Below the pieces are notes generated by a model. That model was not told where the DNA came from. It saw only the letters and a list, made by a program, of their open reading frames with translations, and searched no databases. A DNA stretch of 64,000 bases from Heterostelium album PN500 (Eukaryota > Evosea > Eumycetozoa > Acytosteliales > Acytosteliaceae), in NCBI RefSeq assembly GCF_000004825.1, contig NW_008805071.1, positions 1,550,001-1,614,000 of the forward strand, given 5' to 3'. The position numbers and the translations under genes were made by a program. Positions 33,554 to 45,633 of the stretch are shown in pieces (the stretch's first letter is position 1; each line of letters starts with the position of its first letter).

Positions 33554-36500
33554 TTACTTATCACTTTTATCACTATCTTTCTTTCTAAATGATAACATTG
33601 ATTTGAAGGAAGAGAGAGTCTTGGAGGTGGAGAGTGATGACTCTGATTTTGTGGGTGGTTTGTTGTCGTCTTTGAACGATTGACCCGAGGAGAATCCAGA
33701 GATGAATGAGTTGGGTTGTGATGGCGATGACGACGACGATGGCGACGACATGAGCAGTGGCGAATCGGCTTGGAGTGCTGGCATCGATGGATCAAACATC
33801 GATCCAATCTTCTCGAGACCCTCTTTGTATTCCATCTTCTTGATGGTGTCCTTTAGGAGCTTGGCGCAGTTCGGTGAGGTGTACATGGTGTTGTAGAAAC
33901 GAGCCAACTCGACGAATGCCAAACCTGGCTGTGCACCGATGTACTTCTTGTAGATCATGTGAATCTTGATAAAGAGACGCTTCGATGTGAACAAACTGTT
34001 CAATGCTTTCAGGTCTTTCTCGACCACCTTGACATCGGTCTTGGAACGAATAACGCCGGCTTTGGTGTTGTTCGAGTTGATATTGAACATCTTGGTGATG
34101 TAGTGCAGTCCGTTGGTGATAACGGTGGAGTGCGACGAAGTACCGACCAACTCCATGAAACTCTGTAGGATGTTGTCTTTGGAGAGCGTCTCGAGAGTAC
34201 CACCGTGATTCTTTGTCATCTGGTACAACAGTTTCCAGGCTTCGCGGTTGAACTCGGCGGAAGTACCGTCACGACAGTAACCGAGAAGACGAGTGTAGAA
34301 GTCTTCCTCCTTACGGATGATCTCGTAGACCGCCGAGATCTTGAAGAGATGACGGATGCAACGCACGAGATTCGTACGAATCACAAAGGAGTTTGGATTG
34401 GACGGTTGCGAGAAATCGTTGATTCTACTGGAGAGATTACGGATGTCGATCGGTGACAATGAGAGTTGCGATTGTCCCCAACGCTTTTGCATTGGTTTGA
34501 CTTCCTGGCTTGTTTGGACGGTGCCAAGCTTGCAGTGGATATGCGCGAGTTGAGCGAGCATCTGAGTGATCGTAGAGGTTTGCACGGTAATCAAACGTGG
34601 ATTCTTGATGATAAAGTGGAAGAGAGTGTGGAAGAGCATGCCGTCCAGCACAAAGAGGAATTTGTTACGAATGCCAAGTGTGAGAGATGCAGCTGGCGAC
34701 GAGGCGATGCTTGGCGATCCAATCGGTGAGGTGACAGTGGGTGTCGATGGCGATGTCGCAATGTTGACGGCGGTGTTTGAGATGGGCAGCGATGCGTTGG
34801 TGGCATCGATGGTCGCACGAATTGCCATCTGGAAAAAGTCGAGTGTTAGCTCGAGAAGCAGGCTACTTGGACGGTGTTCTTCGGTGCCGATAAAGTCACG
34901 CACCGCTGTCTCTGGATCCTTGGTGTACTCCTTATAGACAAAGTCGATCCACTGTGTCTTGGTGAGCACAGAGTAGAGACGACGTGCTGCGAACTGCACA
35001 TGCTTCATACGTGTATCACAAACACGCTTGATACGGTCAAAGAAGAATGCAGACTCTGACTTCAAACAGTTGTGAATTGCCATACCCTCATTGTTATTCA
35101 TCAACTGCAACAAAACAAACAAACAAAACGATGATACCGTTGTACTTCTATGTTTAATACCAATGAACAATTTATCCAAAATATTTGGTGTATTGTTTTG
35201 TAACAAATTTGCCAAACTATGTGAAATTGACTAAATTACAAATTAGTGATGTTGATAATAATAATGTAGTTTTGTATTGTTTTACTACTTACTACTTTGG
35301 ATTGATTGATGATCGATTTGGCAAAATATAAATGTACATGAAGATCCAAAACCTTACCGATGATGTTGAGGTAGTAGTAACTAAAGGTGAGTTTGAAGAT
35401 CGATTCAAGTGAGTCACCTAGCGTTGAACGGATAATGGTGTAGGTTTCATCGCTCCATGGGAAGAGATCGGCTGGCAACTCAGAGAGATAGTCGATGGTG
35501 TAGGCAAAGAGTGAGAGGTTACGGACATCGTTGGTCGCAATGAGGTGTGAAAGAATCGGTGCACCCTGGTTGCTTGCAAACATGGTGAGAACCAGTGCCG
35601 ACATCTTGGCGTGATACAACTGGCTCTTGGTGTTCTCCAACTGGTTCAAAAGCAGTCCGACATTCTCACTGGTGATACACTTGGTGATGATATTGGCGTA
35701 GGTCTTGGCGCCGTCGAAATCCTCAGAGTAGGAGGCGTCGATCAAGTCGGAGAACTTATCGTAGTACATTCCGACGTTGAGAATCTCTGAGATCGATTCA
35801 ATGGTGAGTGTATCACGAGTGAGACGGTGCTGCGAGGTGATAATCAAGTCGATGTCGTCACGGTGTTTCTGGTGAGTGGATTGCGACACCATCGGGTAGT
35901 ACCACGAGCACAAATGGTTGAGACGACCGGTCGAGATGAATGTCTTCAACTTCAACGCCAACTCCGAGGCATATTGTTGAGTGTGGTCGTTGGCAAGACG
36001 CGCGTGGTCAAAAACAATGTCGTGTCCCGGTATGTTGAACTGAACGGTTTGTCCACCAACTTTAGCGGGTGAGTCTTGGCATGCTTTGAGCTGGTCCGGT
36101 GTCAAATCGGTACGACGTAAATGTGGATTCTTGAACTCCTTGGTTGGTTTTAACAACGAGGTTCTCGGTTGCGGTAGAGTACCGTGGATCTTTGGCATTG
36201 GCTGTGGTGACTTGTGATAGAAGATCTGTGGATTGATTGTTCCAGTGAAAATCTTCAGAGTGATAGTACTCAAATTCAATCTAATACTCTTCTTGGTAGT
36301 TTCATTCAGCGAATTATAAATTGGATCCTTACTGAATACTAAATCTGTATAATGATAAACTTGTTTTGATTGTTTCAAGAATCTTGAATCCTGAGAAAGT
36401 AAAGTAATGTTAATATATGTCATGATCTATATCTATCTATCTATCTTTTTAGCTGCTTACATCAATAAAGTTATATTCTTTAATACCAGATTTAATTGGA

Positions 36501-37668
36501 ATGGTTTGTTTTGAAAGTTGATCGTTCTTTCCACTTTCATTCATGTTTCCAGATTGTTCATCTACAAGATTTGAAGATCTTTCAGTGATCGATTGAATTG
36601 GAATGAGATCCTTTAGTTGTGCTGGATGTGGAGGGAAGAATGGTGATGTAACACAAACCGATGCCCATCTCAACAATGCTTCATTATACTCTGAAAAAAA
36701 TAAAAAGAAGATAAAATATTGAATTAAAATTAGAATTGGAAATGATTGTTCAAACTGAATTGACTAATTAATTAGCTTACCTTCGAATGTATCGTAATCA
36801 GCTGGTTCCGGTTCCTCTGGATAGAGATGAGTATCCCATGGATCGTTGGAATTCTCCAGGTCTTTGAGATTGATGTTATCGTAGTCGAGTGAATCGGTCA
36901 GCCCGTTGATGTCGTCTTCGATCTCGCTGTTGAGTGGATCGCTCTTCTCGTCAGAGTCACCCTCGTTCGAGAAGGACGACATCGATGGACGGTAGTCAAA
37001 GGTGGATGTGTCACGTACCTTTTGGTAGTCACTCACCTTTGGACGATACAAAGCACGTCCCGATATCATCGGCAGTCTAATATCGGCAAACAACGTCTCG
37101 ATGGCGAAACGCCAGCTGAGGAAAGCCTGCTCGTACTCAAAGAAATTCTCGAATTCATCGATCTGTGGAATACTGTTGTAGAGATGGAGAAGTTGGTCTT
37201 CCAATGACTCTTCCTCGTCGTCTTCCTCCAGTAGTTGATTTCCATTTTGATGACTGTTTCCATTTGGCTGCTTCTCTGGCTGTTTGTATTTGAATGCCTG
37301 AACATAATTGATATCGTAGAAAGTTCCATCCGGTGCCATAAAAACTGGTTCACCTGCTGTTCGTGCCTTTAACTTTGATGTAAAATCCTCTGGTTTCTTT
37401 GCTGGAATTGAATAACTCTTTTGTTCTATATGTTTATTATTATTTGATGATGATGATGATGATAATTATCATTATAGTAGATGTTTATGTATTTCGTTGT
37501 GTTAGAAATGATGCTGTTGATTTCAAATCAAATAAATTTTGATTCAAACTTACGAGTTGTTTTCAATTGAGGACCACCTTCGAATTGGACATTGAATACT
37601 GAAACCGATTTGGTTCTGGAGTTCAATCCACCAATACGTCTGTGAGTTGCTGTTTTTGGTTCGGACAT
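33554..37668 (-). CDS. Large helical orphan protein (1254 aa)
   Basis: Five exons (37668-37554, 37425-36781, 36690-36461, 36390-35293, 35230-33554) join in phase to 1254 aa. I recognise no catalytic domain. The N-terminal part has two copies of an acidic-aromatic motif, DEFENFFEYEQAFLSWR and DYDTFEEYNEALLRW, separated by an acidic linker. The next 700 residues look like armadillo/HEAT-type helices (LYHAKMSALVLTMFASNQGA, SSFCLFVLLQLMNNNEGMAI, VQFAARRLYSVLTKTQW). The C-terminus is Ser/Pro-rich, then basic. It is probably a cytosolic scaffold; that is inference. The good codon use and clean introns argue for strong conservation. Confidence 0.75.
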
Positions 37669-38641
37669 GATTGAAATTCAATTTTTTATGAGTTTTTTTT
37701 TTTAAAGGTTTGTTTTTTTTTTTTTGTTCTGATGAAAGTATGTGATCTAATAAAACAACAAATGTATAAAGAATGTGTATTGAATTTCGTAAATATAAAG
37801 GAAAAAAAAATGAAAAGAAAACAAAGATATTATCGAACTATTAATTTCAATAATATGAATGATGATGAAAAGATAATTATACAAAATCTAAAAAATATTA
37901 ATATTAACACGACAAAATATAAAAAGAAAAAAATAGTGAAATAACAAAAAAAAGGTGGAGTTAAGTTAGTTAGTTGTAAGTGCTTTGATGTTTGATAAAA
38001 TCAAAGATGATAGTGAGTGAGTGAGTGGATGGGTGTGTGTTGTTATGATTTGATTTGATAGTTGTTTTTAATTTTTAGATGTGTAGTGAAAAGAGTATAA
38101 ATATATAAAAATAGAACTCTTGTTTTTAGTTATAATGACAATTACAAAGTTCTAGTTTTAATATATTTAATTGTTGTTACCAACAGTCTAACTAATATCT
38201 AAGATATATAAAAAATACTATTACTATCTACACAATAATGCAAATCAATCAATAAAAAAATAGTAAAAAAAAATTTTGTTTTTTGATTTTTTTTTGATCG
38301 TAAGGTGGCAAAAAAATTAACTCCCTTGTTAAAAAATAAAAAATCAAAAAATAAAAGATATTTTTGCTGATGATTTTTGTCAAAAAAATAAAATAAAAAC
38401 ATCATTTTAAAAAGCCACGAACTTTCATCTTAAAAGATATTTTTTATTTTAGGGTGGATGAACAAACCCTTCCCGATTATTATTGTTTATGAATTATGAA
38501 TATCATTGATTATTTTTTTGATTAAATAACTAAATGATTATTATATTCACATATATGTACATATTTTATTTTTTAATTTTATGTATATATGATTTATTTT
38601 ATTTTGTTTTATTTATTTATTTATTAAAAGAGATTATTTAT
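37669..38641. other. Intergenic region
   Basis: Upstream of the orphan gene and 3' of the four-span gene. AT-rich. The plus-strand frame 37732-37944 and minus-strand frame 38199-38405 are Lys/Phe-rich and not credible. Confidence 0.5.
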
Positions 38642-39327
38642 TTATGGTAATCTCTTTTCCAATTCGATACCATCATCATTACCCTTCATTGTTGCTACAG
38701 TGTATTTCCATGATGCAACTGATGTGGTTGGCTGTTTTTGTTTTATAAAAAAAAAAAAAAAAAAAAAAGGTTCAAAAAAGGAAATATTGTTAGTGAATTT
38801 GTTAAAATGTTAATTCTTGATATTGTTATTGATTATTGATTAATACATACAAGTAAAAAGATGATGAATGACCAGAATAAAGTAGTTGAAACAGCGAGAT
38901 ATTGTCTGATTCCACTGCAGTATTCACTGTAGATCGAGGTACCACCACAACTGTTTTTGATGTAACGTGGTAAGAACTTTGAGTAGATAATGAAAACAAT
39001 GAATGCTTCCAAAGTGGTCAAGACAGCCATTATAAAGAAGAGTTGAGTGAGCTTCTCACGTCTAAAGATTGTGGAGAGCATTCCGACGACACCAGTGAAC
39101 AAACAACAGATACCATTAGCGTAGTAAGCCCATGAGTGTTCAGTCTTTACATTTTTATATGCCCAACAAACTGCAATTTGTGTAACTCCAAATGCCTATA
39201 GTTAAAAATAATTGTAAAAAGTTGTTAGTTTCCAAATAAATATCTTTGTTTATTTTTGGTTTTAGGAGATACCTACAAATAAGGCGGTTGATAAAATACC
39301 AATGGCGATTTTAGATGAAATCTTCAT
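38642..39327 (-). CDS. Four-span membrane protein
   Basis: Three exons (39327-39277, 39195-38851, 38731-38642) give 161 aa with four hydrophobic segments: IGILSTALFAFGVTQIAV, YYANGICCLFTGVVGML, LFFIMAVLTTLEAFIVFIIY and a final span in YLAVSTTLFWSFIIFLL. A loop between spans 3 and 4 has two cysteines (NSCGG, EYCSG) that could form a disulphide. That arrangement is like small tetraspan proteins, but the CCG motif of true tetraspanins is absent. The C-terminal tail (YTVATMKGNDDGIELEKRLP) is probably cytosolic. Family and function are unknown. Confidence 0.75.
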
Positions 39328-40833
39328 TTTTAATTGTGGTTAAGCTTTGTTGTTGATTTTGGTAGTATTTACAAGAATATATTATGATATTAATAAATAA
39401 ATAAATATGGAAGTGAACTTTTCTTTTTGACAAGAAAAAATCTTAATAGTAGTACAATATCTTATAATTAATATAAACAATTTAATAATTGGATGGATTT
39501 TGATTTGTTGTTGGAAACAAAATATGAAATGAGTATGAAAACAAAACAGTAAAATAAAAAATAAAAAAAAAATTATTTATTATGTTCTCTAACTTGTTGG
39601 TAACTAATTATATTTGTATTTTAAAACATTAAATGTTGTCGATGCTAATGGGTATTGGGCATGTAAATTCAAAAAATAATATTAAAAATTAAATTTTATT
39701 ATTTCAAAAAATCCAAACACCAAAACAACCTCAAATTTTTTTAAATAAATAATTAGCAGTTAGACTTTTAAAGTGAGAAGGCATAAAAAATAACTTTACA
39801 AGCATATTGTTGGTTTTTTTTTTGTTTTTCTTTGCCAAACCACAAATCCAAAAGATATTTTCTTTCTTGTGTAATTTATCATTGAATTTTCAGTTTTAAA
39901 ATGCCTGTGCCCACCACAATAAACTTTCACACATGATTAGTTTTAAAAATAAATTCAACCCCCACAATTTGATGGTTAATACTGAAAAATAATCACCCTG
40001 AAATTTCAATCAAAAAAGATGGGCGATATCATACAATAGTTTTTCAAAATTTCAAATAATTTGCTTCAATAAAGTTTTGCAATTTTTTCATGAAAATGCT
40101 AAATATCCCAAGTCGTTTTGTGTTTGTTTTAGTTGTTTTTTTTTTTTGTGGAACAGGATATAATTTTTTTTTTTTTTTTTAAAGTTTAAGAGGTTACACA
40201 GTGAGGATGGTACTGTTGATAAACGATTATTTTTGTTCTCTGTTGGACTCTGGGGAAATTTCTAAGTTCTTTTTTGAAAGAGAGACGAGATTTTAGATTT
40301 TAGATTCGAGATTAATTGGAATATGGGTTTTCGATCAATACACGTTTTTGGTAGTTGATCTGTCTGGGGAGGTACAATTGCTTTTCCCCCTGTATCAGAG
40401 AATACCACCGACCACTCATAAAAGGACATTTCACGACTACTTTAAAGATGTGTTGAATTTGTTTGTTGTTGTAATCACCCGATACCAATGTTTATATAAA
40501 CCACTACCAATACTTTTTTGATATATTAAATTCATTTCAAACCAACTTAACCTAACTTAATTAATTACATATAATTACACAACACACACATGTATTACAT
40601 TTTTTTTTTTGTTTTTTTATTTTCAAAGTTGTTGTTTGCTTGTTTGATTCGTTTTTGTTATACACACACGTGTAGAACCTAATAACTTAATTAATTACAT
40701 TCTGCATCACATAGCAAAGAATTGATAGATATCTATTCATCTAACCACAACCTCTACTACTACTAACTATTGTTAGTTCTCTTATTATTATTATTATCAT
40801 CTGAGATTACATCTTCATATATGTATGTTGTTA
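39328..40833. other. Intergenic region
   Basis: About 1.5 kb upstream of the four-span gene and 3' of repD. Mostly AT-rich. A GC-richer island at 40190-40445 contains imperfect GATTTTA/GATTC repeats (40288-40312) and a GGGGAGG...CCCCC pair (40365-40390). No coding frame or known RNA was identified. Confidence 0.5.
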
Positions 40834-43643
40834 TCATTTAGGAAGTTGTGTATTTGTTGTAGTTGTCGTTGTGCCATTGAGATTACCATTACCATTACCA
40901 TTGGCATGACCATTACCAAGTAAAAGAGTTGTTGGTGAAGTTGTATTTGTTGTGTTTGCAATCTTTTCTTGATGTTTTTCTAGATTTTGGAGATTCCATA
41001 AAGATTTGCCAAGTTGTTCTTCCTGTGATTGATAGTCAGCGTGTTAAGTTATCGTTTTTTATTATTTATAAATAAATATAATATTCTTATACATACTCTT
41101 GAATAAGGTTGTGCCATATCTTTTAAGAATGCTCTACTCAAAGCAACAGCCATATCAGTCGAAAGATTAAGGTGTTGAGGTTGACAAAACTGTAATATCC
41201 ACTGTGGTAGTTTATTTCTCTTATCAAGTCTATTATATCTCTGTTATTATGATTATTAATAATAATAAAGTTAGTTAAATGTAGTATTATAAAATATTGA
41301 TTATTATCTATATACATACTTTATCAGCAAATATCATTATACCATAATCTGATTTACCACGTATAACTCTACCTACACATTGAGAAGCTGTTCTCATTGC
41401 GTCGAACGTCAGGAATTCATTTTCTTTGATTTGATACTTGTCACGTTGATACTCGAGACGTGCACGTAGTACGCGACTCTCAGTGTTGATATAGGGTATA
41501 CCGTAGAGAATAACGCAACGACCGTATTGATTGTCGAAATCGATACCCTCAGACACCTTACCACGCGCCACCGAGAGTAGAACAGCACCTCTACCACTGT
41601 CACATGCCTTCTTGTAGTTCTGCAGTGCCAGAGCAGACTCTGCAGCGTCGGAGGTCTCTACGAATATCAATTTGTTATTCAAAATATTGTTGAGCAGACC
41701 CATTTCATTCCAAACCGATACGATCTGCTCCATATAGCTATAGGATGTAAAGAAACATATGATTCCATCCGGTACAATCGCTGACATCTCCACAAGCAAC
41801 GCACCATAGTTTCTAATAACAGCTGTATCCGCTCTAACATCAAACTTTGTGCTAACCGAAATTTGATCACTTCCTCTTGTTAATATCTAATTGATAGTAG
41901 TAAATAAACAATGTTTTAGTAGAAGTTATAAAGATGTATGTTGTGTATGTATGTATGTATGTTTGTATGTATTACTTACACATGGACAAATACAACTTCT
42001 ATGTAAACTCATTGATAGTTGTTCAACTAGCGATGGTCTAAAGTTGAGAATCTTTTGGTAGATATCGATTGGCGACAGTGTACCAGAGGTGATAATGACC
42101 GATTTGTACTTGTCAAAGATTGGTTTCATACCGATCGAAGCATCGAGACAGCAGAATTGAAAGATAGGATCGTATTGATTAGGTGTTTTCTGATCGTATG
42201 GTTCGATGATGATGATGAATCCATTGCCATAGGTACCGACCAACGTAGCAAAGTCGGCGATAACCGAAATCGACGAGAACTGATTGAGATCCGATATCTG
42301 TAGAGTTCTCAGAAGTGAACTGAGACGCGACGAGCAGAATCTCAGTGTTTTAGCAGAGATTGTCGTTAGTTGTGACAACGAACGTAGGAATGACAATGGT
42401 GACTCTGAAACTACCATCTGTGTACGCAATCTACTTCGAAGATAATCGATAAATCTTCTCAACACCGACACAAAGTGTTCTGCCTTTCTAATGTTACCGG
42501 GTACCACTTCATTAATAACTTCGTTAGGCAGCAGTGGATCTGCTGACATAGTATCACCTGATCTCGCCAATCCTTGAACCAACTTTACATATTCATTCTT
42601 CAATCTTTCAGCATCAACCTTTTTCAAACTAAGTTGTTTATTTGTTTGTTAGTTTAGCTGTACAACAAACTGATAAAATATATATTCATATAGATAGATA
42701 GATAGATAGATATAGATCTACATACTTTTCAATACCATTATTAATTTTAGTTAGATTCTTTGTTGCATTTTCAATGGTTTGATTGTCAATGTTGATACTT
42801 AGTGCATTGATGCAGACGTTATCGATGTTATGCGCTTCGTCAAAGACTACGATAGAGTTGCTAGCGAATTGCGATGAGACCAACGAAGATATCTTTGGAT
42901 CCAACATGTATTGATAACTGAATATGACTATGTTTGCAAAGTTGATGAGATGTCTCGCCAAGAAGTAAGGACACTGCTTGTTTTTGATACCAAACTCCTT
43001 GAGATCCTCAATTGAATAGACACCCTCGAGAAAGATCTCTTTGCCTTGCGCTTCAAAGTTTTCGAAAAACTGACACTTCTCTGCACTGGGATTCTCGCGT
43101 GCCCACGGCGCCGTCAGTGCATGACACATCGCGTCAACCACCTTGCCGTCACGCTCGTCCGACACTCTTGGATGCACACAGAGATTACGACGACTGGTCA
43201 TCGCAAGAGCAAGCGTCTTTGGTGCACTCTCACCGAGTTCTGCATTTCTGTAGGTGAGGACACGTCTTGCCTCTTCCATGGCTTGTTCAATCTCTGGTAC
43301 CGTTCTCGAGCAATAGATCAACTTGGCAGTGGGATGCACCACCTGATACGAAGAGATCAGCGACAGCAACGACACTGTCTTTCCAGTACCCGAAGGCATC
43401 TCCAACATACATGGTCCCTAAATAAATAAATAGATAGATAGATAGATAAGATATGTAGCGTAATTGATATTGTATTGATAGGTAAGTAGGTACATATATG
43501 TTATCAATGTATTTCAAAGTTTCTTAATAATATCTTACACCAGCATCTAATGCTTTCTTCAAAGCAACCATGTAGTTGTATTGCTCAGGATATATATATG
43601 CATAGGGAAAGTAAACATCAAGCTCATCTATTTTAAATTTCAT
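40834..43643 (-). CDS. repD: TFIIH DNA helicase XPD / RepD
   Basis: Six exons (43643-43539, 43417-42726, 42628-41980, 41886-41320, 41240-41097, 41022-40834) give 781 aa, against about 760 in animals. Walker A is MPSGTGKT (residues 42-49) and the DEAH box is at 228-231 ([10 protein letters not shown]). The four iron-sulphur cysteines are present (RRNLC, DAMC, AEKC, NKQC). Helicase motifs V-VI appear as [10 protein letters not shown] and [21 protein letters not shown] unwinds DNA 5'-3' in TFIIH for repair and transcription initiation. Only the C-terminal tail is lineage-specific, an Asn/Thr/Gly-rich stretch after [12 protein letters not shown]. All intron phases agree. RTEL1/FANCJ alternatives are excluded by length and LEMPSGTGK context. 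Confidence 0.95.
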
Positions 43644-43883
43644 TTTCTTTTATCTATAAATATAATAGATCGCTTGATAATTTGACAATCTAAATTATTC
43701 ATTTACATTTTTGGTTGAAATAATTTAGAATTTTTTTTGACGAATTCCACTAAATTGTTGATCTTCACCCACCAAACTACGATCATCAAACTCTAATCAT
43801 TTAAAACAAAATAGTCATAATTAAATTTATGAACATATATAGAGGATGACAATAAAATTCTGGTTTATTAAATAAGAATTAAT

Positions 43884-44569
43884 TTACAATGGTCTGGTGT
43901 TAATTAGTTGAGCTGGTGCTGGGTATGGTACATTTTTTAAATTAGATTGTTCAATTCTGCTGTTGTCATCGAGCCAGAAGCATACTAAAGTATGTCCTGC
44001 GTAGCTATTGACTTCACCTGGAAGTTTAATCTTCTTTCCACCAATACAGGTCCAGAAGAATGGTACTCCTTCATCTTTCCAGCACTCCAATTGAAGTGTG
44101 GAGTAGTTGCTCATGTTGATCCATGCAGCTTCAAAACGGAATTGCTCAGACCATTGAAGGCTTGATGGTGATGGTGGAAAGAATGGGGTTGCTTCATTGT
44201 TACCGGCTACTTTAATCTCTTTCCATGGTGCAGTACCATTTTGTGAAGATTCACAAACTCTAATAGCTCTATATTAAAGATATTAATTAAAATCTTTAAA
44301 ATATTTGTTTTTGTTTTAATTTTATATTGAAATTACCTTGACCAAGAACCTTTTTCCACTGCCAAAACTAATCTAAAATGATTTGGCATGCAATCTTGGG
44401 TATGAAACTTAACAAAATGAACTGTTTCATAATAGTTTTCAATTGGTCTATCAATAATATCGGTTGGTGGTAATGCTCCTACATTATTATAAAAGATTAG
44501 TTTAGACTTTTTAAAGAAACATATACATTTTTTTTTTGTTTAGAACAATTAATTACCTGGTGCTCCCAT
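43884..44569 (-). CDS. Small beta-rich protein of unknown family (179 aa)
   Basis: Three exons (44569-44557, 44478-44337, 44268-43884) give 179 aa; the first exon carries only MGAP plus one base. Sequence landmarks are PPTDIIDRPIENYYETVHFV, CMPNHFRLVLAVEKG, RAIRVCESSQNG, FFPPSPSSLQWSEQF, GVPFFWTCIGGKK and HTLVCFWLDDNS. The alternation of hydrophobic and polar residues with many Trp and Phe suggests a beta sandwich, perhaps a small lectin-like or lipid-binding protein. I do not recognise the family. No signal peptide is present. A truncated tandem copy lies about 330 bases upstream of its start. Confidence 0.75.
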
Positions 44570-44902
44570 TTTTATTTCTTTGTTTAACTTGTTAGTTTAT
44601 TTTTGAAATGATCTTAACAATGTCTTTACATGATTTTATAGTTAGAAAAAATGATGTTTTAATTTATTTATTTTATATTCTTGGTTCTTTGAATTAAATA
44701 TATGTAAACAAATATCTTCTCATTTAGAAAAGATAGCTTGCACAATTACATGTAAATTTTTTGTGATAATTTGTTGAACTTTTGTTTTTGGTGGGGGTCA
44801 CCAGATTCTGCATGCCCTTTTTTTTAAAGAATAGGAATATTTTTACGAAAAAATAAATAGGTATGATGATGATGAAAAATTCTTGATTTATTTATTTCGA
44901 AT

Positions 44903-45238
44903 TTATAATTGTCTGGTGTTAATTGGTTGAGCTGGTGCAGGGAATGGTAGATTTTGTAAGCTAGATTGTTGAATTCTGCTCTTGTTATCGAGCCAGAAGC
45001 ATACTAAAGTATATCCTGCATAGTCATTGGCTTCTCCTGGTAGTTTAATCTTTCCACCAATACAGGTCCAGAAGAATGCTATTCCTTCATCTTTCCACAC
45101 TCTAATTGAAGTGTGGATACTTTTGATCCATGCAGCTTCAAAACGGAATTGCTCAGACAATTGAAGGCTTGAGGGTGATGGTGGAAAGAATGGGGTTGCT
45201 TCATTGTTATCGGCTACTTTAATCTCTTTACATTTTTT
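44903..45238 (-). pseudogene. Truncated tandem copy of the 43884-44569 gene
   Basis: Similarity to exon 3 of the neighbouring gene starts at KEIKVADNNEATPFFPPSPS and continues to the stop (PAPAQPINTRQL). The first two exons and the start of exon 3 are missing. Within the copy the segment around STLQLECWKDEG has become TSIRVWKDEG, a small in-frame loss, and one Lys is lost in IGGK(K)IKLPGE. The remaining frame is open, so it could still be expressed from an unseen upstream exon. The upstream DNA to 45633 shows no matching exons, so a pseudogene is more likely. Confidence 0.75.
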
Positions 45239-45633
45239 TGAATTTGATAAACCAAAGGGATTAAAACATTAGTTTGAATAAGAAAAACTCTAACTTTGTG
45301 ATCATACCTACAGATCGAACATTAAAATGAAGGCTAAGGGTTATCACGAGACAACATTAAAAGACTATTTTCAGATTTGCTTGTGACAAGGTATCCAAGT
45401 GGATTGAGCTGAAATTTGGTTCAACCAAATAGAACATTCTGTTTAAAATAACTTCTATAATATAATCTTCACAATCTTAAGTTATTATTAATAGTTTTAG
45501 TCAAAAGTACTAGGTTTTAATTAATTGTAAAAATATTCGTAACTCTGATAATAGGATTTATTTTAATTTTAATATATATTTGATTTAAATATATTATAAT
45601 GATATTAAAGATTTAAATGAATAAAAGAATTGA
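45239..45633. other. Intergenic region
   Basis: Flanks the truncated copy and the 3' end of the TmcB-like gene. Nothing was recognised beyond AT-rich sequence. Confidence 0.5.

Noticed and set aside
36885-37250. Overlapping minus and plus frames within the orphan gene
   Set aside because: Shadows of the conserved reading frame with continuous splice phase.
40319-40331. AAACCCATATT on the minus strand, near the DUSE element of dictyostelid small RNA genes
   Set aside because: One mismatch to the consensus I recall, and no structured RNA at the expected distance downstream.
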